Part shown: piece by piece, positions 57,741 through 64,000 of the stretch
How positions within the stretch are numbered: position 1 is the stretch's first letter
Layout: each line of letters begins with the position of its first letter
Assembly (NCBI RefSeq): GCF_900167125.1
Contig: NZ_FUYC01000006.1
Coordinates: 62,001-126,000 of the forward strand
Reading direction: 5' to 3'
Length of the DNA stretch: 64,000 bases
DNA from: Paucidesulfovibrio gracilis DSM 16080
Lineage (GTDB): Bacteria > Desulfobacterota > Desulfovibrionia > Desulfovibrionales > Desulfovibrionaceae
The notes under the pieces: generated by a model
Database searches by the model: none
What the model saw: the letters and a program-made list of their open reading frames with translations, nothing else
Told to the model about the DNA's origin: nothing
Translations under genes and position numbers: made by a program

Positions 57741-59990
57741 TTAGAAAAGGCCTTTCAGCCCCTTTTCCACTTCGTCCAGGGGATTGGATGAGGAGGATTG
57801 GTCCGGAGCGGCTCCCTGTGTCGGCTCTTCCTTGGCCGCGCCCTCGTTTTTGGAACCCAGGCCGCCCACCGCGTCCAGGAGCGCGCCCGGGGTGTCCAGC
57901 ACGGTTTCCGCGCCGTCGCCCAGGATGTTCAGCGCGCCCCCTGCGATCATCTCGGCCCACTTCACAGGATCGGGCCAGAAGTGCAGATCGTCGAAATCGC
58001 CCTTTACGCGGATGGGAATGCCGATGCCCACGTAGTCGGCCTTGTCGCCCCGGCCCTGTCCCTCGGTGGAGGCCAGGAGGGCGCCCACAACCAGATAGTT
58101 GACCGAGTTTTCCGGCAGGCTGACCACGCCTTCGCCGTCGGCCTGCAGAAACGGGGACTTGAAGAGGAAGTCGCGGTTGTCCACCAGACCGTTGGTGATG
58201 GTGGCGGAGCCGGAGACCAGGCCGAACTGGGTGCGTGCATCTTCCTGGGTCTGAATCTCACCGTCACCCGAGGATTCAAGTTTGCGGTAGGCCTTGGTCA
58301 TCACGCCTGCCAGGTCCACGCCCGGAAACACGCCGTCGTGGATGTCGAAACGTACGTTGCCGCTCAAGGTCCGCTTGAGCTGCTCCAGGGTGTTGCCCCG
58401 GACCGTGAGCGCTGTTTCGGCATTGGTGCGTCCGCTCAGGGATTCCTTGCCCTGGATGGCCTGGAGCAGGGGACCGATGGCCAGCCCGTTCAGATCCAGG
58501 TTCAGGGCGTAGTTGGGAATGGTGCCGCGCACGTCCATGCTCATGGACGAGGTCAGGTCGCCTTCGTAGAGGGTGAAGGAGGCGGGTTCCACCTTGAGCA
58601 GACCGTCGCGGGCCGTGATGAGAATCAGAAGGTCGGAGAGTTCCGCGGGTGAGGCCTTGAGCTGTCCCACTTTGAGTAGGGCGTCCAGCCGGAGCGAGCG
58701 CAATTGTTCGGCAACGGCCTTGGGCAGCAGGGGCTTTTCGTCCTGCCCCGCCGGAGTGGTTTGCGGATCCGTTTCCGCCTCGGTCTCGGCCGGCTCTTCG
58801 GCCTGGGGCGCACGGTAGGGATCCAGATTCAGGGAGTCGGCCTGGATTTTGACGTCGTAGGCGGGGACGTCTCCGGCGATCATGCTGGCCTCGCCCGTGA
58901 TTTCCTGTCCGTCCAGGTTCAGGATCAGATCATGCACGGTGGCCGCATCCGGGCCGTAATCAAAGCCAAGAGCCAGGGACACGTTGCCCAGGGCCGTGGG
59001 ATCGGTGGTTTCGGGGGGGGTCTGGCCCAGGGCGGTCAGCAGCTTTTTTGCGTCAAAGGGATCCACGCGCAGGGTACCCTTGGCTCGGGGCGCGGACTTG
59101 ATGTCCGAGGCGGCCAGCTCGGCGTTCAGGGTCACGCCGTAGACGTTCAGGGTCAGTCCTTCGGTGGTGACCACCTGACGGCCCAGGTCCGCAAGCAAGG
59201 TTCGGGCATCGGCCTGCACAGTGGTTTCCCCACCGGGTACGGCTTCTCCCCGGGCCTGGACCGTGGCCTGCAAGTCGTTCAGCTCATAGACCTGCTGCGC
59301 CAGATCCAGGGCAGCCACGGCCTGAACCTGAATGTCGGCCCCCAGGGGCGGCTGGGAGCTTTCAAGCCCCAGGGAAACCTTCATATCAAAGGGTTGCCCC
59401 GGCTGCACCTCACCCAGGCGGAGATTCAGCCCCTCCAGGGCAAAGCGCTTTCCCGCCTGCCGGTCGTCGAAAAGAATGTTGGCGTCCGTGACGTTCAGCC
59501 CGCCGATGGCCAGGTCCAGGCCTTGGCCGGCCTTGTCCGCGCCGGATTGGGGTTGCTCTTCCGCCGGGGCGGTTTCCGCAGCGTCCTTTTTGCCCAGGGC
59601 TTCCCAGTTGGCGGCGCCGTCCGCATTGCGCAACAGGTTCAGCCGCAGTCCCTGCACGTCGATTTGTCCGGCCTGCACCGAGCCGGAAAGCAAGGGCAGC
59701 ACCTGGAGGCTGACGGACGCGCTTTGCAGACTCACGAACGGCTCATCCCCAAAGCCCGGCGGGTTGCCCAGCCGGACCGCGCCGGTGTCCACGCCGATCC
59801 AGGGGAACACCCGCAGCTCCAGGTTGCCTTCAATGGTCAGTTCCATGCCCGTGGTTTCGTACACGGCTTTGGTGATGTCGTCCTTGTATTCATTGGGATC
59901 CACCAGCAGGACCACCAGGGTAAGGCCGACGGCCAGCAGGACGGCCAGGCCGCCCAGGACGAGAAGAATTCGTTTCAATAGTTTGGTCAT
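57741..59990 (-). CDS. AsmA-family envelope protein
   Basis: 749 residues from ATG 59990 (GGGAG upstream). One N-terminal transmembrane helix (~8-32) anchors a long periplasmic beta-rich region with AsmA landmarks (LTIEGNLELRVFPWIGVDTGAVRLGNPPGF, ~50-80) and an AsmA C-terminal domain (LSGNVRFDIHDGVFPGVDLAGVM, YLVVGALLAS). AsmA proteins are bridge-like lipid-transport or outer-membrane biogenesis factors. The low-complexity tail is rich in Glu, Ser and Gln. It stands between the M48 lipoprotein and a Cys-rich secreted protein gene. Confidence 0.9.
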   Translation of the reverse strand: MTKLLKRILLVLGGLAVLLAVGLTLVVLLVDPNEYKDDITKAVYETTGMELTIEGNLELRVFPWIGVDTGAVRLGNPPGFGDEPFVSLQSASVSLQVLPLLSGSVQAGQIDVQGLRLNLLRNADGAANWEALGKKDAAETAPAEEQPQSGADKAGQGLDLAIGGLNVTDANILFDDRQAGKRFALEGLNLRLGEVQPGQPFDMKVSLGLESSQPPLGADIQVQAVAALDLAQQVYELNDLQATVQARGEAVPGGETTVQADARTLLADLGRQVVTTEGLTLNVYGVTLNAELAASDIKSAPRAKGTLRVDPFDAKKLLTALGQTPPETTDPTALGNVSLALGFDYGPDAATVHDLILNLDGQEITGEASMIAGDVPAYDVKIQADSLNLDPYRAPQAEEPAETEAETDPQTTPAGQDEKPLLPKAVAEQLRSLRLDALLKVGQLKASPAELSDLLILITARDGLLKVEPASFTLYEGDLTSSMSMDVRGTIPNYALNLDLNGLAIGPLLQAIQGKESLSGRTNAETALTVRGNTLEQLKRTLSGNVRFDIHDGVFPGVDLAGVMTKAYRKLESSGDGEIQTQEDARTQFGLVSGSATITNGLVDNRDFLFKSPFLQADGEGVVSLPENSVNYLVVGALLASTEGQGRGDKADYVGIGIPIRVKGDFDDLHFWPDPVKWAEMIAGGALNILGDGAETVLDTPGALLDAVGGLGSKNEGAAKEEPTQGAAPDQSSSSNPLDEVEKGLKGLF

Positions 59991-60110
59991 GGTGTCCACT
60001 CCCAGAAATCGGAGGCATATCCTCCGGCTGTTTTGTCGGGTTTGGCATCCGGTATAGCACAGTTCCAGGACGTATGGAACGCCGCTCTCGTGACGGGGAA
60101 CCGGGCCGCG

Positions 60111-60398
60111 TTATGGACGCGGGGTTTGTGCGCTCTCCGCGTTGAAGATGGCCTCGTCGGCCCGGCAGGAGTCGGCGCACACGCCGTCGCAACAGCGCAA
60201 ATCCCCGCAGTCCGCGTCCGTGACGCAGGGCGCGCCCGGCCATTCCGCCAGATCCGGACTCATGCGTTGCTGTTGCGGCGCAATCGTGGCGAACGGTGTG
60301 GAGACGGCCGGACCCGGGTCGGCTGAAATGCACGGAGCCGCAAGGCTTGGGGCGGCAACGAACAAAACCGACAGCAAAGAAAGAAAAAAACGGACCAT
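60111..60398 (-). CDS. Small secreted cysteine-rich protein
   Basis: 95 residues. A clear signal peptide ([20 protein letters not shown], 1-20) is followed by a flexible Pro/Ala/Gln stretch and a compact cysteine cluster: Cys58-x5-Cys64-x4-Cys69-Cys70-x3-Cys74-x3-Cys78, plus Cys23 near the mature N-terminus. The D-x-D-C...CC-x-G-x-C spacing recalls small disulfide-rich folds of eukaryotic secreted proteins. AGGAG with 6-nt spacing fixes the start. The function is unknown. Confidence 0.8.
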   Translation of the reverse strand: MVRFFLSLLSVLFVAAPSLAAPCISADPGPAVSTPFATIAPQQQRMSPDLAEWPGAPCVTDADCGDLRCCDGVCADSCRADEAIFNAESAQTPRP

Positions 60399-60430
60399 GG
60401 CGTTCTCCTGGATGATGGATGTTGAAAAAA

Positions 60431-60460
60431 TTGATACCGTTCCCGCCAGGGAATCGTCAA
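60431..60460 (-). promoter_or_regulatory. Candidate sigma70 promoter of the Cys-rich protein gene
   Basis: On the minus strand TTGACG (60455-60460), 18-base spacer, TATCAA (60431-60436), about 30 bp upstream of the ribosome site. Confidence 0.5.
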
Positions 60461-60570
60461 TAGTGCAGGTCGGAAATGAAGGCTCGCGCAGGGGATTGCA
60501 GAGGCGCTGGCGACCTGTGGCGGACCGCGTGAAAGAACACACGAAGAGGCGTTGCAGCCAGGGGGAGAGG

Positions 60571-62388
60571 ATGGCCGAAAAAAAAGAGCGGGACAAAACA
60601 GCACCGAATCGGGAAGGTTTTTCCGATCTGGACGGCATGCTTTGTCCCGGGGATGTGGCTGACGGGACAGCTCTGTGCGCGGCCTTGAACGCCCTTCGGG
60701 AACGGGACGAGGCGCTTCGCGGGGTGCTGGACGCCACGTCCGATTCTATCATGCTGCTGGACCGCAACGGCGTAGTGCTGCTGGGCAATGCCACGGCAGC
60801 CCAGCGGTTCGACCTGGATGTCGATTCCCTGCCTGGCCGCGTGTGCTTCGACCTGTTCCCGGACGACATCGTGGACAAGCGCCGGGCCGCGTTCGAAGAA
60901 GTGCTGCGGGAAAAGCAGCCGGTCCTGTTGCGGGATGAGCGCCGGGGCATGCATATGGAGGTGCGGTTGTATCCCGTGTGCGGCGGAGGCGGGGAAGTGC
61001 GCCGGGTGGCGGTCTATGCCAAGGACATCACGGAAAACGTGCGTCAGGAGGCCGCGGGACGACGGCTTCGGGAGCGTGTGGAAGGGTATCGTCGCAATTT
61101 GGAGGCGATTTTTACCAGTCTGCCCGAAGGACTGCTTATTGTGGCCGAGGATATGACCGTGCTGGAGGCCAACAGCGCCTTCGAGCGCATCAGTGGCCTG
61201 CGTCGCAAGTCCATTTTGGGACGCCCTCCCGTGGACGAGCCTGGATCCTGCATGGCCGGTTGTCTGAAAATGCTGCGCCGTACCGTGGAACGGGACGAAC
61301 CCGTTCGGGAATATCGGTTTGAGTGCCGGGACGGGAACGGTGTGTCCAAGGTGGTGGTGTTGAACACCGCACCCTTGTCCGGCACGGGGTCGCCGTTGAA
61401 CGGTGCGGTATTGATCCTGCGCGACGTTTCCCGGCTGGTACGGCTGGAAACCGAACTGGCCCGGCAAAATCGTTTTCATGATCTGGTGGGCCGTTCCGAA
61501 CCCATGCGGGAGGTGTTTTCCCTCCTGGACCGGTTGGCGCATCTGGACAGCACGGTGCTGCTTCTGGGGGAATCCGGCACGGGCAAGGAGTTGGCGGCCG
61601 AAGCGCTGCACCGCCAGGGAAGCCGGGCCAAGGGACCGTTGGTGCGTGTCAATTGTGCGGCCCTGCCCGAGGAATTGTTGGAGAGCGAACTGTTCGGCCA
61701 TGTGCAGGGAGCGTACACCGGGGCATTGCGGGACAGGGTGGGACGTTTCCAGGCGGCAGAGGGCGGCACGATTTTTTTGGATGAAATTGGGGAGATTTCC
61801 ATCCGCACGCAGTTGAAGCTGCTTCGATTCCTGGAGAACAGGGAGTACGAGCGGCTGGGGGAATCCGTGTCGCGTCCTGCGGATGTGCGCGTGGTGGCGG
61901 CCACCAATGCGGATTTACCGGCCCTGGTGCGCCGGGGCGTGTTTCGCGAGGATCTCTATTACCGGCTCAAGGTCATGGTGATACCGCTCCCGCCTCTGCG
62001 CCGTCGTACCCAGGACATCCCGCTGCTGGTGAACCATTTTGTGAGTCTGTTTCGTACCCGCATGGGGCGTGATGTTTCGGAACCCTCGCCGGACGCGCTG
62101 GAATTGCTGCTCAATTATCCCTGGCCGGGCAACGTGCGGGAGTTGCGTCATGCGGTGGAACATGCGTGTATTCTTTGTCGGGGCGGCGTGTTGCGTCCGG
62201 AACATTTTCCACCGGAACTGCGTTCGTCCCGCCGGGAACGTGGGGCGCGTCCTGCCGGACTGGACCGTTCCGCCATTTTGTCGGCGTTGGAAGATTCCCG
62301 TTGGAACCGTAGCCGTGCGGCGCGTGCCTTGGGCATCAGCCGGAGCAGCTTGTACCGGCGCATGGCGGAATTGGAACTGAAACTGTAA
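60571..62388 (+). CDS. Sigma54-dependent activator with two PAS domains
   Basis: 605 residues from ATG 60571, preceded by GGGGGAGAGG. Two PAS domains (~45-165, [22 protein letters not shown], and ~175-295, [31 protein letters not shown]). The AAA+ domain (~310-540) has GESGTGKE, a near-canonical GAYTGA sigma54 loop and FLDEIG. Fis-type helix-turn-helix at the end ([20 protein letters not shown]). No receiver domain, so it senses a ligand or redox state directly. The next genes are preceded by two palindromes and a -24/-12 element and are its likely targets. Confidence 0.92.
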   Translation: MAEKKERDKTAPNREGFSDLDGMLCPGDVADGTALCAALNALRERDEALRGVLDATSDSIMLLDRNGVVLLGNATAAQRFDLDVDSLPGRVCFDLFPDDIVDKRRAAFEEVLREKQPVLLRDERRGMHMEVRLYPVCGGGGEVRRVAVYAKDITENVRQEAAGRRLRERVEGYRRNLEAIFTSLPEGLLIVAEDMTVLEANSAFERISGLRRKSILGRPPVDEPGSCMAGCLKMLRRTVERDEPVREYRFECRDGNGVSKVVVLNTAPLSGTGSPLNGAVLILRDVSRLVRLETELARQNRFHDLVGRSEPMREVFSLLDRLAHLDSTVLLLGESGTGKELAAEALHRQGSRAKGPLVRVNCAALPEELLESELFGHVQGAYTGALRDRVGRFQAAEGGTIFLDEIGEISIRTQLKLLRFLENREYERLGESVSRPADVRVVAATNADLPALVRRGVFREDLYYRLKVMVIPLPPLRRRTQDIPLLVNHFVSLFRTRMGRDVSEPSPDALELLLNYPWPGNVRELRHAVEHACILCRGGVLRPEHFPPELRSSRRERGARPAGLDRSAILSALEDSRWNRSRAARALGISRSSLYRRMAELELKL

Positions 62389-62394
62389 ACAAAT

Positions 62395-62409
62395 GACACA
62401 ATATGTGTC
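62395..62409. repeat. Inverted repeat GACACA-ATA-TGTGTC
   Basis: Perfect 6-bp arms seven bases after the activator stop, centred about 135 bp upstream of the predicted sigma54 start. Possibly a second activator site. Confidence 0.45.
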
Positions 62410-62415
62410 TGAACA

Positions 62416-62435
62416 AACTGTCCCATGGGACAGTT
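62416..62435. promoter_or_regulatory. Perfect 20-bp palindrome, candidate enhancer of the sigma54 activator
   Basis: AACTGTCCCATGGGACAGTT is fully self-complementary. It is centred about 110 bp upstream of the predicted start at 62537, the usual enhancer position, directly between the activator gene and its presumed target. No T-run follows, so a terminator is unlikely. Confidence 0.7.
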
Positions 62436-62510
62436 GCGCGCGGTGTCGGTATTGAACAAAGTTGTGCTTAATTGCCTGAAAGAACAGCGTTTTCACGTAA
62501 CCTCCCAAAC

Positions 62511-62526
62511 TGGCGCATCTTTTGCT
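62511..62526 (+). promoter_or_regulatory. Candidate sigma54 promoter of the thioredoxin-like/chemoreceptor operon
   Basis: TGGCGCATCTTTTGCT has GG and GC at the exact 10-nt spacing. TGGC and TTGCT match, with G for A at one -24 position. The predicted start, near 62537, falls right at the AAGGAG ribosome site, so the leader would be only about 13 nt. Confidence 0.65.
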
Positions 62527-62549
62527 AAGTCCGTTCAAGGAGCGAGGCC

Positions 62550-62900
62550 ATGCTGAAAGATGTGCATCCCGCTGATATTGAACGCTTGTTGCGTGAAGAA
62601 CGGCCCATGTTTCTCGCCTGTGTGCATCGGGACGAGGAGTACGAACAACATCGCCGTGTGGTGGAAGCCGCAACAGAGTCGCTCCCGGCCCATGTTTTCG
62701 CTCTGTGGGCCGAAGTGCCGCGGGTTTCAGCGGTCATGTTGCGGCTGAACATCCATGGCACCCCCACCTACCTTGTTTTCGATGCCTACGGTGAGGAAAG
62801 AGGACGGCTGGAAGGGCGGGCCGACCAGGAAGCATTGGAACGTTTACTGCGTGAAGCAAACGTTTTGGGGGCAGTTACCGGATCGGAGGACTCGGCATGA
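62550..62900 (+). CDS. Thioredoxin-fold-like protein without CxxC
   Basis: 116 residues. The pattern of helix, strand (PMFLACVHRDEEY), strand (HVFALWAEV) and then IHGTPTYLVFDAYGEERGRLEG matches a thioredoxin fold, with the cis-Pro loop at Thr72-Pro73. The active-site CxxC is replaced by a lone Cys24 (CVHR). It cannot be a normal dithiol reductase and may bind or sense a partner. AAGGAG fixes the start. Its stop overlaps the start of the chemoreceptor (ATGA), so the two are coupled. Confidence 0.75.
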   Translation: MLKDVHPADIERLLREERPMFLACVHRDEEYEQHRRVVEAATESLPAHVFALWAEVPRVSAVMLRLNIHGTPTYLVFDAYGEERGRLEGRADQEALERLLREANVLGAVTGSEDSA

Positions 62901-64000
62901 AACATTGGAAGGATGTACGCCTTGGAGGAAAATTTTTCATTGGGTTCGGGCTTGTGCTCGGACTGCTGGGCGTGCTTTCCGTGTGGGCCGTTTTGGGCAT
63001 TGGCGGCATTGTCCGCAATGCCGGCGAGGTCATTGAGGGCAACAAGCTGCGCGGCGATTTCGTATTGCGCATCGTGGACCATCTCAAATGGGCGGAGCAG
63101 GTCAACGAGTTGATCACGGACAAGCATGTCTCCGAACTGCACGCGGAAACCGATCCGAAAAAGTGTGCGTTTGGTCGGTGGTATTACGGCGAGGGCCGGA
63201 TCCGGGCGGAAAGATTGGTGCCTGAGATTGCCCCGCTCATGGAGCGCATTGAAAAGCCCCACCGGGAGCTGCATGAAAGCGCTGTGAAGATCGCGGAGTT
63301 GTACCGGGAGGTGGATCCGCAGTTGGTGGGGTTTCTGTATGCCCGCCAGGTGGACCACCTGCTTTGGTCCGCTCAGGTAGTGGAGGCGGTCAATGGGCGT
63401 CAGCCCCGGGTGGATGTGCAGGAAGATCCACGGGAATGCGGTTTGGGGCAATGGCTTTATGCGCAGGAAACCCGTGAAATGATGCAGAAGGATACCGAGT
63501 TCGCGGCGCGTGTGCAGCCGCTTTTTGAACCGCATGCCCGCTTGCATGAATCGGTTGTGGAAATCAATGCCCGGTTGAATCGCGGGGATTTTGACGGAGC
63601 CTGGGCCTATTATCAGCGTGTTACCGAACCCGCCGCACAAAAGACCCTGGAAGGGCTTCAGAGCGTGATCGCCTGGCAGGAGGAGCGCATCGCCGGTCTG
63701 GAGGGAGCCAAGCGTGTCTATGTGGACCAGACCATTCCGGCCCTGCGTCAGGTGCAGGATCTGCTCGACCAGACCGGAAGCGTTGTGGCCGAAAATATTA
63801 TGACTGATCAGCAGATGCTGGACAGCGCCGATGCCACCAGGACCATGATTGCGGTGGTGGCGGGGGTGGCCATGGCCTTGGGGATTTTTTTGGCCTGGAC
63901 CATTGCCCGCGGCATTGTGCTGCCGCTTCGCAAGGGCGTGCAGTTTGCCGAACAGGTGAGCCGGGGGGATCTTACGGTGGAGGTGGACGTGGACCAGCGT
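62897..64000 (+). CDS. Chemoreceptor with two periplasmic CZB-like domains, 3' end outside the window
   Basis: 368 codons are visible, open to the window end. Transmembrane helix 1 (~12-34), a periplasmic region (~35-315), helix 2 (~317-339) and a HAMP start (ARGIVLPLRKGVQFAEQVSRGDL). The periplasmic part holds two tandem CZB (chemoreceptor zinc-binding) repeats. Copy one has His62, Cys90, His122 and His126; copy two has His154, Cys181, His213 and His217 (motifs HLKW/HLLW, C-x-x-G-x-W, PH-x-x-LH). CZB domains sense zinc and oxidants such as HOCl. The signalling domain should follow outside the window. Confidence 0.9.
   Translation, partial: MKHWKDVRLGGKFFIGFGLVLGLLGVLSVWAVLGIGGIVRNAGEVIEGNKLRGDFVLRIVDHLKWAEQVNELITDKHVSELHAETDPKKCAFGRWYYGEGRIRAERLVPEIAPLMERIEKPHRELHESAVKIAELYREVDPQLVGFLYARQVDHLLWSAQVVEAVNGRQPRVDVQEDPRECGLGQWLYAQETREMMQKDTEFAARVQPLFEPHARLHESVVEINARLNRGDFDGAWAYYQRVTEPAAQKTLEGLQSVIAWQEERIAGLEGAKRVYVDQTIPALRQVQDLLDQTGSVVAENIMTDQQMLDSADATRTMIAVVAGVAMALGIFLAWTIARGIVLPLRKGVQFAEQVSRGDLTVEVDVDQR

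Overview
The window is a GC-rich stretch of a Gram-negative, anaerobic, c-type-cytochrome-rich bacterium. It is almost certainly a sulfate reducer of the Desulfovibrionaceae. The indicators are two tetraheme c3-type cytochromes, an orange-protein (ORP) locus with a MrpORP ATPase, a rubrerythrin / superoxide reductase / rubredoxin / rubredoxin:oxygen oxidoreductase cluster, a heme-c chemoreceptor of the DcrA type, futalosine-route menaquinone genes, and LptD plus a heptose epimerase. I found no tRNA, rRNA, CRISPR array, insertion sequence or prophage; the region reads as core chromosome.

Layout. 1-3.7 kb: ORP locus (sigma54 activator, NifX-like orange protein, MrpORP) with a candidate -24/-12 promoter. 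3.8-9.3 kb: HD-GYP protein, TauE/SafE exporter, glycosyltransferase and glycogen-debranching pair. 9.5-13.6 kb: phosphate block (PhoU-like DUF47, Pit transporter, PhoR-like kinase) with a three-repeat Pho-box-like element. 13.6-15.2 kb: DUF4079 membrane protein, P460-type heme protein, small unknown protein. 15.3-21.8 kb: lptD-mutL-alr operon and the heptose epimerase. 22.1-23.9 kb: VWA-OmpA envelope protein and a small secreted protein. 24.1-27.4 kb: oxidative-stress cluster perR-like, rbr, dfx, rub, roo. 27.5-30.1 kb: heme chemoreceptor with tetraheme cytochrome. 30.2-37.8 kb: purL, polyprenyl synthase, mqnB, nucleotide-sugar dehydrogenase, ubiE. 38-40.6 kb: a 708-residue hyperacidic repeat protein and cytochrome c3. 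40.8-48.4 kb: one long minus-strand run, purB-pyrE-(L,D-peptidase)-(coiled-coil membrane protein)-(M99 carboxypeptidase)-cbiG-cobJ. 48.5-49.9 kb: FmdB-type zinc ribbon with a Gly-Asn repeat, a 35-residue basic protein, an unknown. 50.5-56.2 kb: kinase/NtrC-type pair, a sigma54-promoter cytochrome c3, a hybrid kinase. 56.2-60.4 kb: M48 Tat-lipoprotein, AsmA-like protein, Cys-rich secreted protein. 60.5-64 kb: sigma54 activator, then a thioredoxin-like protein and a double-CZB chemoreceptor that runs off the end.

Three parts look most interesting. (1) The YkuD-NTF2 / membrane coiled-coil / M99 carboxypeptidase operon resembles, gene by gene, the peptidoglycan-trimming toolkit that curves Helicobacter and Campylobacter cells (Csd6/Pgp2, a Csd5-like role, Csd4/Pgp1), and may set vibrioid shape here. 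(2) There are three sigma54 control units, each with a -24/-12 element and inverted repeats at enhancer distance beside an activator gene. The last has a perfect 20-bp palindrome ahead of the thioredoxin-like/chemoreceptor pair. (3) The hyperacidic protein carries about nine copies of a short L-x-L-D-D-x-L motif and a terminal coiled coil and matches no family I recognise.

All coordinates and motifs were read by eye from the sequence. Family names rest on motif recognition, not on a search.
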